Below are positions 47,493-58,020 of a stretch of DNA of 64,000 bases, piece by piece. This DNA is from Pseudomonadota bacterium. Its GTDB lineage: Bacteria > Pseudomonadota > Gammaproteobacteria > Ga0077536. A model generated the notes under the pieces. It saw only the letters and a program-made list of their open reading frames with translations. It was not told the origin of the DNA and made no database searches. A program made the translations under genes and the position numbers. The stretch is taken from contig JADJYF010000013.1 in the NCBI GenBank assembly GCA_016719885.1, forward strand, positions 62,001 through 126,000, given 5' to 3'. Numbering within the stretch: position 1 is the stretch's first letter; each line of letters opens with the position of its first letter.

Positions 47493-49888
47493 GCCGCTGC
47501 CTCGCCGCGCGCCGCGACCAGCGTGACCGCCGCGCCCTGTACCGCGACCGCGGCCAGCGCCGCGCGCGCGCCGTGCACCAGGCACACGCCATCCGGCAAG
47601 CCGTCGTCTATCGCCAGGAGCGCCTGCGCCCGCTGGCCGTCGCGTTCGATGTCGAGCCGCTGTCCGGCCACCACGCCGAGACGCGCCGCCGTGGCGCTGG
47701 CGAGGCGCACGCAATCGTCGCCCGCCTGTGGCATTTCCTGCAGGGCCTTGGCGTGACGCACCAGCGCGTCGCTGGCATACATCGGCACCTCGACCAGCAC
47801 TTCGAGGCGGCTCGGGTCAATCTTGAGGGTGCTGGTCTCGAGCGTCGGCGTGAGGCGCGGCGCGAGCTTGACCTGCCCGACCAGCGCCTCGATTTCGCGC
47901 GTCACGTCTTCGCAGTTGACGGCATCGAAGCCGGGCAGGTCGAGCTTGTTGCCGAGCACGCGCAGGATCTTCCAGGCCGCGCGTGCGTCGCCGCGCGGTT
48001 TGACGGCCGGCGCGAAACGCTGCCAGCGGCCGGTGAGATTGACGAACGAGCCTTCGTTCTCGCCGAACAGCGCGCTCGGCAGGATGACGTCGGCGAGGGT
48101 GTCGAGGGCCGGGTTTTCGAAGGCGCTGACGGCGACCACGAATTCGGCCGCGTTCAAGGCCGCCGCGAGCCCGGCGCTGTCGGCGCTGTCGCGCTGCGGA
48201 TCGACGCCCAGCAGGACATAGGCTTTGCGCGGCTCATCGCACATGGCGCGCAGGTTGCGGCCAGGCTTTTCGAGCACGCGGCCGGCCGGGCCGCGATGCG
48301 GCACGGCGCCAGCCAACCACGCGCCGGCGCCGTTGGCGCCGTCCGCCAGTTCACCCATGGTCGCGCCACTGACCGCCGCGAGCGCGGCCGTGACCTGCAG
48401 CAGCGCGCTGCGCTGCGGATGGCTGTTGACGGCCGCGCCTGTCAACACCAGCGGACGGCTGGCCTTGGCCAGCTTGTCGGCCATGGCCTCGATGTCGGCG
48501 CTCGTGACCGCGCTCTGCTCCACGAGCTTGGCGGTCGGCGCGGCCAAGGCCGTGCCGCGACGGCTGGCGACGCCGGCCGCCAGCGCGGCCGCGGCGCCCA
48601 GCAGCTGCGACGGTTTGACCGCGAGCTGGCCGGCCAGCGCGTAGTTGAAGTCCTGCGCATGGCTGCCTATCTGCATCACCGCCGCGCCTTTCAGCGCCGC
48701 CTTGCGCAAGCACAGGTTGAGCAGCGGGTTTTCGTGACGGGGATAGCTGCCGAGCAGCAGCACGGCATCGGCGTTCTCGATGGCGGCCAGCGATTCGACG
48801 CCAGGGTACAGCGGCTCGGCGCTCTGGTCGGAGAAATCGCGCTGACGCAGACGGTGGTCGACATTATGCGAGCCCAGGCCGCGCACCAGTCGCTGCAGGA
48901 GATAAAACTCTTCGGTAGTCGACGACGGCGAAGCGAGCGCCGCCAACTGATCGGCATCGCTGGCGGCGATGGCGCGCAGCTTGTCGCTCACCACCGTGAG
49001 CGCGGTCTCCCAATCGCAATCGCTCCAGCGGCCATCGCGCTTGATGCGCGGGCTCGCGAGGCGCGCCTCATGATTCATGCCCTGGTAGCTGTAGCGGTCG
49101 CGGTCCGACAGCCACGTGCCGTTGACCGCGGCGTTCTCTTTCGGCACCACGCGCTTGACGGTGGATCCCTTGACGTGGAAATGCAGGTTGGCGCCGAGCG
49201 CATCATGGGGCGCGACGCCATCGCGTTGCTGCAGCTCCCAGGCACGCGCCGAATAGCGGTAGGGCTTGTTGGTCAGCGCGCCCACCGGGCACAGGTCGAT
49301 GACGTTGCCGGACAATTCCGAGGTCATGGCCTTGGCCACGTAGGTGCCGATTTCCATGTGCTCGCCGCGGCCGGTGGCGCCGAGTTCGCGCAGCCCGGCG
49401 ATTTCCTCGCCGAAGCGCACGCAGCGCGTGCAATGGATGCAGCGCGTCATGTCGGTCTGCACCAGCGGGCCGATGTTCTTGTCGCGCACCACGCGCTTGC
49501 GTTCGGTGAACTGCGAGACGTCGCCGCCATAGCCCATGGCGAGATCCTGCAGTTCGCATTCACCGCCCTGGTCGCAGATCGGGCAGTCGAGCGGATGATT
49601 GATGAGCAGGAATTCCATGGTCGCGTGCTGCGCGGCGACGGCCTTGGGCGAACGCGTGTAGACCTTCATGCCATCCATGACCGGCGTCGCGCAGGCCGGC
49701 ATGCACTTCGGCGCGCGTTCCACTTCCACCAGGCACATGCGGCAGCTGGCGGCCACCGACAGGTGCTTGTGATAGCAGAAGCGCGGCACGTAAATGCCGG
49801 CCGCATCGGTCGCCTCGATCAGCATCGCGCCCTTGCGCGCCTCGATGGTCTGGCCATCGACTTCAATCTTGATGCGGTCGTCACTCAT
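47489..49888 (-). CDS. nuoG: NADH-quinone oxidoreductase subunit G
   Basis: 799 residues from ATG 49888. The iron-sulfur part is intact: 2Fe-2S ligands in PRFCYHKHLSVAASCRMC, the HxxxC-type N5 site with DCPICDQGGEC, N4 ligands in TRCIHCTRCVRFGEEIAG and VIDLCPVGALTNKP. A molybdopterin-oxidoreductase-like domain follows, degenerate as usual in NuoG. The C-terminal half is alanine-rich. 19 bases after nuoF. Confidence 0.96.
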   Translation of the reverse strand: MSDDRIKIEVDGQTIEARKGAMLIEATDAAGIYVPRFCYHKHLSVAASCRMCLVEVERAPKCMPACATPVMDGMKVYTRSPKAVAAQHATMEFLLINHPLDCPICDQGGECELQDLAMGYGGDVSQFTERKRVVRDKNIGPLVQTDMTRCIHCTRCVRFGEEIAGLRELGATGRGEHMEIGTYVAKAMTSELSGNVIDLCPVGALTNKPYRYSARAWELQQRDGVAPHDALGANLHFHVKGSTVKRVVPKENAAVNGTWLSDRDRYSYQGMNHEARLASPRIKRDGRWSDCDWETALTVVSDKLRAIAASDADQLAALASPSSTTEEFYLLQRLVRGLGSHNVDHRLRQRDFSDQSAEPLYPGVESLAAIENADAVLLLGSYPRHENPLLNLCLRKAALKGAAVMQIGSHAQDFNYALAGQLAVKPSQLLGAAAALAAGVASRRGTALAAPTAKLVEQSAVTSADIEAMADKLAKASRPLVLTGAAVNSHPQRSALLQVTAALAAVSGATMGELADGANGAGAWLAGAVPHRGPAGRVLEKPGRNLRAMCDEPRKAYVLLGVDPQRDSADSAGLAAALNAAEFVVAVSAFENPALDTLADVILPSALFGENEGSFVNLTGRWQRFAPAVKPRGDARAAWKILRVLGNKLDLPGFDAVNCEDVTREIEALVGQVKLAPRLTPTLETSTLKIDPSRLEVLVEVPMYASDALVRHAKALQEMPQAGDDCVRLASATAARLGVVAGQRLDIERDGQRAQALLAIDDGLPDGVCLVHGARAALAAVAVQGAAVTLVAARGEAAA

Positions 49889-49907
49889 GCCCGTTGTCAC
49901 GTACTGG

Positions 49908-51208
<1,301 letters not shown>

Positions 51209-51212
<4 letters not shown>

Positions 51213-51706
51213 TTCAGCCCGTCCAGGATTTCGTCGACACGGTCGATGGTGAGATTTTCGTGGTAGACGTGGTTGACCTGCATCATCGGTGCGCCACAGC
51301 AGGCCGCCAGGCATTCTTCTTCGCGCTTCAAGAAAATGCGGCCGTCGGGCGTCGATTCGCCGATGCGGATGCCGAGTTTCTTCTCGACATGGGTGACGAT
51401 GTCTTCACTGCCGCGCAGCATGCACGAGATGTTGGTGCAAATGGCCACCGCGTTGCGGCCGCAGGGCGAGGTCTCGTACATCGAGTAGAAGCTCGCCACC
51501 TCGTACACCGCGATGCGCGGCAGTTCGAGGTAATCGGCCACCGCGTCCATCAGTTCGGTGGTGAGGTAGCCCTGGTTTTCGTGCTGCACTTCCGCCAAGG
51601 CCGCGAGCAAGGCGGACTGCTTGCGCTCCGGCGGGTACTTGGCCACCCATGCGTCGATCACTTCACGCGCATGGTGGGATAGCAACTGGTCGTGTGACTC
51701 ACTCAT
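51209..51706 (-). CDS. nuoE: NADH-quinone oxidoreductase subunit E
   Basis: 165 residues, thioredoxin-like 2Fe-2S subunit holding cluster N1a: Cys ligands in SPCGRNAVAICTNISC and ECLAACCGAPMM. Works with NuoF in NADH oxidation. 9 bases after nuoD. Confidence 0.97.
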
Positions 51707-51715
51707 GGCGCGGAC

Positions 51716-52969
51716 CTAGCGGTCGATTTCTCCAAACACGATGTCCATGGTGCCGATCACGGCAACCACGTCGGCCAGCATGTGGCCCTTCACCAATTCG
51801 TTCATGGCCGACAGGTGCGCGAAACCCGAGGCGCGCGCCTTGAGGCGATAAGGCTTGTTGGCGCCGTCCGAGACGAGGTAGATGCCGAATTCACCCTTGG
51901 GATGCTCGACCGCGGAATACACTTCGCCGGCCGGCACGCAGTAGCCCTCGGTGAAGAGCTTGAAGTGGTGAATGAGCGATTCCATGTCACCTTTCATGCT
52001 CGCGCGGTCGGGCGGCGTGAGCTTGTGATCGTCGACGATCACCGGGCCGGGATTGGCGCGCAGCCACTTGACGCACTGCTTCATGATGCGCGCCGACTGA
52101 CGCATTTCCTCGACGCGCACGAGGTAGCGGTCGTAGCAGTCGCCATTGACGCCGACCGGGATGTCGAAATCGAGGTCGGCATAGACTTCGTAAGGCTGCT
52201 TCTTGCGCAGGTCCCAGGCGAGGCCCGAACCGCGCAGCATCGGCCCAGTGAAGCCAAGTTCCAGCGCGCGTTCGATGGTGACGATGCCGATGTCGACGGT
52301 GCGCTGCTTCCAGATGCGGTTGTCGGTCAACAGCGTTTCGTATTCGTCGACGCAGGCCGGGAAGCGATCGCAGAAATCGTCGATGAAATCGAGCATCGAG
52401 CCGCTGCGGTTGGCATTGAGGCGCTCGAGATCACGGGCGTTGCGCCATTTCGACGGCTGGTAGAGCGGCATCGCATCCGGCAGGTCGCGGTACACGCCGC
52501 CCGGCCGGTAGTAGGTGGCATGCATGCGCGTGCCGGACACCGCCTCGTAGCAGTCCATGAGGTCTTCGCGCTCACGGAAGCAGTACAGGAACATGGTCAT
52601 GGCGCCGATGTCGAGGCCGTGGGCGCCGAGCCACATGAGGTGGTTGAGGATGCGCGTGATCTCATCGAACATCACGCGGATGTACTGCGCGCGGAGCGGA
52701 ACCTGGATGCCGCACAGTTTCTCGATGGCCATCACGTAGGCGTGCTCGTTGCACATCATCGAGACGTAATCGAGCCGGTCCATGTAACCGATGCTCTGAT
52801 TGAACGGCTTGTTCTCGGCCAGCTTCTCGGTGCCGCGATGGAGCAGGCCGACGTGCGGATCGGCGCGTTCGATGACTTCGCCATCCATCTCCAGCACCAG
52901 GCGCAGCACGCCGTGCGCGGCCGGATGCTGCGGGCCGAAGTTCAGCGTCAGATTACGAATCTCAGGCAT
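51716..52969 (-). CDS. nuoD: NADH-quinone oxidoreductase subunit D
   Basis: 417 residues, the 49-kDa subunit lining the quinone site. Seen: NFGPQHPAAHGVLRLVLEMDGE, HVGLLHRGTEKL, YMDRLDYVSMMCNEHAY, GAMTMFLYCFREREDLMD and the C-terminal DIVFGEIDR. Encoded separately from nuoC; start overlaps the nuoC end by 8 bases. Confidence 0.97.
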   Translation of the reverse strand: MPEIRNLTLNFGPQHPAAHGVLRLVLEMDGEVIERADPHVGLLHRGTEKLAENKPFNQSIGYMDRLDYVSMMCNEHAYVMAIEKLCGIQVPLRAQYIRVMFDEITRILNHLMWLGAHGLDIGAMTMFLYCFREREDLMDCYEAVSGTRMHATYYRPGGVYRDLPDAMPLYQPSKWRNARDLERLNANRSGSMLDFIDDFCDRFPACVDEYETLLTDNRIWKQRTVDIGIVTIERALELGFTGPMLRGSGLAWDLRKKQPYEVYADLDFDIPVGVNGDCYDRYLVRVEEMRQSARIMKQCVKWLRANPGPVIVDDHKLTPPDRASMKGDMESLIHHFKLFTEGYCVPAGEVYSAVEHPKGEFGIYLVSDGANKPYRLKARASGFAHLSAMNELVKGHMLADVVAVIGTMDIVFGEIDR

Positions 52970-53660
52970 CGGCGGGCTTGCTCACGGGTTTCGAGGACTC
53001 GGCCCAGGTCTCTTCGCGGATCACGCGCGGCACCAGGGTGCGCGGCTCGATCGACACGGGCTGATTGACGACGCGCCCGCGCTCCGGGTCGTAGCGCACT
53101 TCGACGCGGCCCTCGAGCGGGAAATCCTTGCGGAACGGATGGCCGATGAAGCCGTAGTCGGTGAGGATGCGGCGCAGGTCCGGATGGCCATCGAACAGGA
53201 TGCCGAACAGGTCGAACACTTCGCGCTCGTACCAGTCGGCGACCGGCCAGATCTCGCTGACCGAGGCCAGGCGCGGCGGCTCACCGTTGAGATAGGCCTT
53301 CACGCGCAGGCGCGTGTTGGTGCTGACCGACAGCAGTTGGTAGACCACCGCGAAGCGCCGGCTGTCACCCTCGGCGACTTTCACCGAGTTGCGCGCCACG
53401 CCGCGGCTGAAGCCCGACGAGGTGGCCTGGGTCTGCCAGTCGGCGAGGCCGTAGGTCAGGTAATCGACACCGGACAGATCCGAGAGCTGGGTGAAGGCGA
53501 GGTTGGCGGTGTCTTTCAACAACCGGCACACGGGCACGATATTGCCGGCCTCGACCTCGATGGTCAGTTCTTCCCTGTCGATACGACGCGCGACGATGGC
53601 ATCGCCGAGAACGGTGTCGAGCGTGCTCGACAGGGCTTCCAATTTGGCTTGCAGGGTCAC
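52962..53660 (-). CDS. nuoC: NADH-quinone oxidoreductase subunit C
   Basis: 232 residues, GTG start; the 30-kDa subunit of the hydrophilic arm. Seen: DLSGVDYLTYG, the signature WYEREVFDLFGILFDGHPDLRR and GHPFRKDFPLEGRVEVRYD. 6 bases after nuoB. A C-terminal tail of about 25 residues follows the conserved core. Confidence 0.96.
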   Translation of the reverse strand: MTLQAKLEALSSTLDTVLGDAIVARRIDREELTIEVEAGNIVPVCRLLKDTANLAFTQLSDLSGVDYLTYGLADWQTQATSSGFSRGVARNSVKVAEGDSRRFAVVYQLLSVSTNTRLRVKAYLNGEPPRLASVSEIWPVADWYEREVFDLFGILFDGHPDLRRILTDYGFIGHPFRKDFPLEGRVEVRYDPERGRVVNQPVSIEPRTLVPRVIREETWAESSKPVSKPADA

Positions 53661-53666
53661 GGCGGT

Positions 53667-54140
53667 CTACGAACGATTGATGGTCGTGGTGCGTTTGATC
53701 TTGTTCTGCAACTGGATGATGCCGAACAGCAGCGCCTCGGCGGTGGGCGGACAGCCCGGCACGTAGACGTCGACCGGCACGATGCGATCGCAGCCGCGCG
53801 TCACCGCGTAGGAGTAATGGTAGTAACCGCCGCCGTTGGCGCAGGAGCCCATGGAAATGACCCACTTGGGCTCGGTCATCTGGTCGTAGACCTTGCGCAG
53901 CGCCGGCGCCATCTTGTTGACCAGCGTGCCGGCCACGATCATGACGTCGGACTGGCGCGGGCTGGGGCGGAACACGATGCCGAAACGGTCGAGATCGTAG
54001 CGCGCGGCGCCGGCGTGCATCATTTCCACCGCGCAACAGGCGAGACCGAAAGTCATGGGCCACATCGAACCGGTACGTGCCCAGTTCACCACCGTATCGA
54101 CGGTGGTGGTGACGAAGCCCTTGTCCTGCACTTCGCTCAT
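53667..54140 (-). CDS. nuoB: NADH-quinone oxidoreductase subunit B
   Basis: 157 residues; holds cluster N2, which reduces quinone: LACCAVEMM, MGSCANGGGYY and VPGCPPTAEALLFGI. The start is chosen at ATG 54140 because it makes the common ATGA overlap with the nuoA stop; an ATG two codons upstream (54146) is also possible and has AGGGG before it. Confidence 0.96.
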   Translation of the reverse strand: MSEVQDKGFVTTTVDTVVNWARTGSMWPMTFGLACCAVEMMHAGAARYDLDRFGIVFRPSPRQSDVMIVAGTLVNKMAPALRKVYDQMTEPKWVISMGSCANGGGYYHYSYAVTRGCDRIVPVDVYVPGCPPTAEALLFGIIQLQNKIKRTTTINRS

Positions 54141-54505
54141 TCCCATTCCAATGCCCCTTTGCGCCATTCGTAGATGAAGCCGACGACAAGGATGCCGAGG
54201 AAGATCATCATGGCCCAGAAGCCGTAGGCGCCGATCTTGTCGAGCACCACGGCCCACGGGAAGAAGAACGCAATTTCAAGATCGAAAATGATGAACAGGA
54301 TGGCCACGAGGTAGTAGCGCACGTCGAATTTCATGCGCGCGTCTTCGAACGCTTCGAAGCCGCACTCGTAGGGCGAGGACTTCTCGCTGTCCGGGCGATG
54401 TACGCCGAGGATGCCGCCGACCCCGTAGCTGGCGGCCAACGAGACCACACCGATGGCCACGCCGATGGTAATGAAGATCAGAATCGGCAGGTATAGTTCA
54501 AGCAC
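54137..54505 (-). CDS. nuoA: NADH-quinone oxidoreductase subunit A
   Basis: 122 residues, GTG start. Three membrane helices; conserved SPYECGFEAFEDARMKFDVRYYLVAILFIIFDLEIAF is recognisable in parts: the loop Cys (YECGFE) and FDVRYY. First gene of the nuo operon. The 186 bases between it and the tRNA gene should hold the nuo promoter, but no clear hexamers were fixed. Confidence 0.96.
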   Translation of the reverse strand: MLELYLPILIFITIGVAIGVVSLAASYGVGGILGVHRPDSEKSSPYECGFEAFEDARMKFDVRYYLVAILFIIFDLEIAFFFPWAVVLDKIGAYGFWAMMIFLGILVVGFIYEWRKGALEWE

Positions 54506-54691
54506 GAACCGTTACACTCCACAGCGCAAATTTGGCGCGAAAAACCCGGCTGGCAAGGATTGTATCCCAATCCGGCCCACACCCCGGTCCCCACCAGGGC
54601 ATGATGCGCCGAGTCCCCGCGTCGCACATCCCCTTCGTCATCATCGCCGGCCCGCGCGCCATTCGATGAGCGGCACGGGCACTGCTTGTTA

Positions 54692-54776
54692 TGGTACCGA
54701 CGAACAGACTCGAACCGTCATGCCTCTCGGCACAGCCACCTCAAGGCTGCGTGTCTACCAATTCCACCACGTCGGC
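54692..54776 (-). tRNA. tRNA-Leu (anticodon GAG)
   Basis: 85 bases including an encoded CCA. The acceptor arm starts GCCGACG and pairs with CGTCGGT before ACCA. The D-arm GTGGAATTGGTAGAC is that of leucine tRNAs. The anticodon stem CAGCC / GGCTG encloses loop TTGAGGT with anticodon GAG (plus-strand 54740-54742). A long variable arm and a GGTTCGAGTC T-loop follow. The layout secG, tRNA-Leu, nuo is common in gammaproteobacteria. Confidence 0.95.
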
Positions 54777-54904
54777 AAAGCAGGTTGCGATTGCGTCTTT
54801 GCGGGATGCAATCAACTGGCGCGCAATGATACGAAATGCAGCACGAGCAATCCATAAAAAACTCGCGCGCGATCAATTTCAAGCGACTTATTTTTCTCTC
54901 GCGG

Positions 54905-55432
54905 TCATTTGCCCGTCGATGGCGTGCTGCCACTCGACTGCGATTCGTTCGCGGGCGGCGTGACCGTCGCCGGCACATCGCTGGCGGGGGTGCTCGGCGC
55001 CGTGCTGCTGGTCGCGGGTGCGCCCGCGGCGGGCGTGGCCGGGACATCGGCGGGTGGCGGCGCCGGCACGTCCACCGGTTTGCCCTGCGTGGCCTTTTCG
55101 ACCAGTTCACCGACGTCGACCTTGGTCGGCACATCGGCCTTGCCGGGCGCGCCCGGCGCGGGTATGGCAACCTGGTCGAGCAGGCTCGTGGTCTTGCTGG
55201 TCTGGCCGTAGAGGTAGGCCAGCAGCAGACTGTTGGAGAAGAACAGCACCGCCAGGATCGCCGTCAGCCGGGTGAGGAACGAGGCCGAGCCGCGCGCGCC
55301 GAACACGGTCGACGACGCGCCGCTGCCGAACGCGGCGCCGGCCGTCGCACCCTTGCCCTGCTGCAGCAGGATGACGCCGATCAGCAGCAAGGCCAGCAGG
55401 ATGTGCACGGCCAGAAGTACGGTGAAAATCAT
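54905..55432 (-). CDS. secG: Preprotein translocase subunit SecG with long Pro/Ala-rich tail
   Basis: 175 residues; ATG 55432 with GGAG upstream (a TTG one codon earlier is less likely). Two membrane helices (about 2-22 and 52-75) and the conserved cytoplasmic loop LLQQGKGATAGAAFGSGASSTVFG identify SecG, the accessory subunit of SecYEG. The remaining 90 or so residues are a low-complexity tail rich in Pro, Ala, Ser and Thr. Placed between tpiA (30 bases upstream) and tRNA-Leu. Confidence 0.94.
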   Translation of the reverse strand: MIFTVLLAVHILLALLLIGVILLQQGKGATAGAAFGSGASSTVFGARGSASFLTRLTAILAVLFFSNSLLLAYLYGQTSKTTSLLDQVAIPAPGAPGKADVPTKVDVGELVEKATQGKPVDVPAPPPADVPATPAAGAPATSSTAPSTPASDVPATVTPPANESQSSGSTPSTGK

Positions 55433-55462
55433 CAACTATCTCCAGGAAACGCCGCTTCGCCG

Positions 55463-56227
55463 TCAGGCGAGCGCGGCGCGGCACACAGCAATGAACGACG
55501 CCGCGACCAGGGCGGCGCCGCCGATGAGCCCGCCGTCGATATCGGGCATGGCGAACAGTTCCGCGGCATTGTCGGGCTTGACGCTGCCGCCGTAGAGGAT
55601 GCGGGTGCGCGCGGCCAGCGCGGCGTCGACGCGCGCGAGACGCGCGCGGATGGCGGCGTGCACGGCCTGCGCCTGGGCCGGCGTCGCCGACTCGCCGGTG
55701 CCGATGGCCCATACCGGCTCGTACGCAATGACGATGCCGGCCAGCAATGCCGCGGCATCGGCGTGACCGAGCAAGGCGTCGAGCTGGCGGGCGATGACCG
55801 CGTCGGTGGCGTCGGCGCGCCGCTCTTCGAGGGTCTCGCCGACGCAGAATATCGGGGTGAGGCCGTGGGCGCGGGCGGCGACGATCTTGGCCACCACCCG
55901 CGCATCCGTGTCGCCGAACATCTGGCGGCGCTCGGAATGGCCGACGATGACGTGGCTGCATGCGCAGTCGGCCAACATGGCGGCCGCCACTTCGCCGGTA
56001 TAGGCGCCGGGCTCGTGCTCGGAGCAGTCCTGCGCGCCCAACGCCACGCCGCTGCCGGCGACGCTCGCGCCGACCACGTCGAGGTAGGGCGTCGGCGGAC
56101 ACAGCACCACGTCCAGGGCATTGTCGAGGCCGGCGTCGACGACCGCGCGCGCGAGCGCGGTGGCCATCGCGCGCGAGCCGTTCATCTTCCAGTTGCCGGC
56201 AACCAGGCGGCGCCGTTCAGAGCTCAC
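55463..56227 (-). CDS. tpiA: Triosephosphate isomerase
   Basis: 254 residues from the GTG at 56227 (SSERRRLVAGNWKMNG), the usual length; the frame is open to a TTG at 56272. Catalytic Lys in GNWKMNG, His in VIVGHSERR, Glu in AYEPVWAIGTG, and phosphate loop GSVKPDNA and GGLIGGAAL. Interconverts dihydroxyacetone phosphate and glyceraldehyde-3-phosphate. Followed 30 bases later by secG. Confidence 0.95.
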   Translation of the reverse strand: MSSERRRLVAGNWKMNGSRAMATALARAVVDAGLDNALDVVLCPPTPYLDVVGASVAGSGVALGAQDCSEHEPGAYTGEVAAAMLADCACSHVIVGHSERRQMFGDTDARVVAKIVAARAHGLTPIFCVGETLEERRADATDAVIARQLDALLGHADAAALLAGIVIAYEPVWAIGTGESATPAQAQAVHAAIRARLARVDAALAARTRILYGGSVKPDNAAELFAMPDIDGGLIGGAALVAASFIAVCRAALA

Positions 56228-56337
56228 GGTTTGTTGAGTCAAGGTGGTTCGGGTCGTTGGAAAAGCGGCCAAGCTTAGCGGCGCAGGCTTGCGAGATCAA
56301 TGCGATGAGTGACGCAGGGACAGCGCCGAGGGGGCCC

Positions 56338-57147
56338 TCAACCGGCCGGGGGCGCGCTCCGCAGCTCCTCGCCGCGCGCATCGAGTCCGACCAGCGCGCA
56401 CAGTTCATCGCGCAGCGCACCACCCAGTTCGACGGTCTGACCGCCGCGCAGATCGGCCGGCAGCATCACGTTGCCGAAGCGCACACGGATCAGGCGACTG
56501 ACCTTGACCCCCTGTGATTCCCACAGGCGCCGCACCTCGCGCTGGCGCCCGCTCTGCACCACGCAGTAATACCAGCGATTGGCGCCGTCACCCTCGCCCT
56601 CGACGATGTCGTCGAAGTGGAAACGCTCGCCGTCGATGTCGACGCCGTCGCGCAAGCGGCCGAGCATCTCGTCCTCGACCTCGCCGAAAATGCGCGCCGC
56701 GTATTCACGATCCACCCGGTAGCGCGGATGCATCAGCCGGTGCGCCAGCTCACCGTGGTTGGTAAACAGCAGCAGGCCGCTGGTGTTGATGTCGAGGCGC
56801 CCGATGTTGATCCAGCGGCCACGCTCGAGACGCGGCAGATCCTCGAAGATGTTGGGGCGGTTCTGTTCGTCGCGCCGCGTGCACACCACGCCGGCCGGCT
56901 TGTTGTAGGCGAGCACGTGCAGTTCCTGGCTGGCGCCGCTGACACGCAGCACGCGGCCGTCGTCCAATTGCACGCGGTCGCCGGGCGCGACGCGCGCGCC
57001 GGTCTCGGCGCGGCGGCCGTTCACACGGATGCGTCCGGCCTCTATCCAGCGTTCGATTTCGCGCCGCGAGCCCCAGCCGGCGCGGGCCAGCACCTTGTGG
57101 ATGCGCTCGCCGCCGTCGGTCGCGGCCTGGTCGTCGGCCTTGCTCAC
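56338..57147 (-). CDS. rluB: 23S rRNA pseudouridine synthase RluB
   Basis: 269 residues, GTG start overlapping the scpB stop. An S4 RNA-binding domain (about 14-72: RIHKVLARAGWGSRREIERWI) precedes the RsuA/RluB-type catalytic domain with the active Asp in GRLDINTSGLLLFTNHGEL. It also has LAYNKPAGVVCTRRDE and HPRYRVDREYAARI. In E. coli RluB modifies U2605 of 23S rRNA. It belongs to the scpA-scpB-rluB cluster seen in many gammaproteobacteria. Confidence 0.93.
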   Translation of the reverse strand: MSKADDQAATDGGERIHKVLARAGWGSRREIERWIEAGRIRVNGRRAETGARVAPGDRVQLDDGRVLRVSGASQELHVLAYNKPAGVVCTRRDEQNRPNIFEDLPRLERGRWINIGRLDINTSGLLLFTNHGELAHRLMHPRYRVDREYAARIFGEVEDEMLGRLRDGVDIDGERFHFDDIVEGEGDGANRWYYCVVQSGRQREVRRLWESQGVKVSRLIRVRFGNVMLPADLRGGQTVELGGALRDELCALVGLDARGEELRSAPPAG

Positions 57148-58019
57148 GACGCGGCCGCCGGCGTGTCGTCGTCGTGGGCGGGCGTTTCGTCTGCCGGGTC
57201 ATACGCCGGGTCGGCGTCCGGGGCCGGCGCGGGATCATCCTCCCGCGCTTGCGCTTCGAGCGCCGGCGCGGCTTCGGCATCGCGCGTCTCGCCTGTGTCG
57301 CGCGCTGCCTGGTCGGTCGCCGCCTCGGTCTCGCCAACGGCGGACACTTCGCGGGCCGCTTGCTCGACCTCGTCGCCGCCCGCCGCGGCGGGCGCGGCGG
57401 CCTCGTCCTGCGTGCCGCCCTCTTCGTCCAGCACGATGTTGGCGAACAGGTCGGCGTTGATGGCGTCGAAATCCTTGAGCTCGGCGAGGCTCGGCAATTC
57501 GGCCAGGGATTTCAGGCCGAAATAGTCCAGAAACTCCTTGGTGGTCGCGTACACGGCCGGACGCCCCGGCACGTCTCGATGGCCCACCACTTTCACCCAG
57601 TCGCGCTCCAGGAGCAGGCGCATGATGTTGCTGCTGACGGCGACGCCGCGCACGTGTTCGATTTCGCCGCGCGTGATCGGCTGACGGTAGGCGACCAGCG
57701 CCAGGGTTTCGAGCAGGGCGCGCGAATAGCGCGGCTTGCGCTCTTCCCACAGGCGCGACACGCGATCGGCATAGGCGGCGCGCGCCTGGAAACGAAAGCC
57801 GCTCGCCACTTCGACAAGTTCCACGCCGCGTTCGGCGTAGTCGCCCATGAGATCGCCCAGCACGTTGCGCAGCGCATCCTTGCCGGGGCCGTTGCCGCCC
57901 TCGTCCTCGAGGATCTTGGCCAGTCGCTCGAGGCTGACCGGCGACTCGGACGCCATCACGATGGCTTCCACCACGGGTTTCAGATTGCTGCCTTCCACTG
58001 CCTGGTTCTCCGCTTCCAT
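57144..58019 (-). CDS. scpB: Chromosome segregation/condensation protein ScpB with acidic tail
   Basis: 291 residues. Two winged-helix domains fill about 12-190: VEAIVMASESPVSLERLAKIL, LLETLALVAYRQPITRGEIEHVRGV, RPAVYATTKEFLDYFGL. The last 100 or so residues are an acidic, Ala/Asp/Pro-rich tail absent from compact ScpB proteins of about 200 residues. ScpB works with ScpA and SMC in DNA condensation. One base separates it from scpA. Confidence 0.94.
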   Translation of the reverse strand: MEAENQAVEGSNLKPVVEAIVMASESPVSLERLAKILEDEGGNGPGKDALRNVLGDLMGDYAERGVELVEVASGFRFQARAAYADRVSRLWEERKPRYSRALLETLALVAYRQPITRGEIEHVRGVAVSSNIMRLLLERDWVKVVGHRDVPGRPAVYATTKEFLDYFGLKSLAELPSLAELKDFDAINADLFANIVLDEEGGTQDEAAAPAAAGGDEVEQAAREVSAVGETEAATDQAARDTGETRDAEAAPALEAQAREDDPAPAPDADPAYDPADETPAHDDDTPAAAS

Positions 58020-58020
58020 G

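Noticed and set aside
54506..54691. Second tRNA next to tRNA-Leu
   Set aside because: No further cloverleaf or TTCGA-type T-loop could be found on either strand of this gap.
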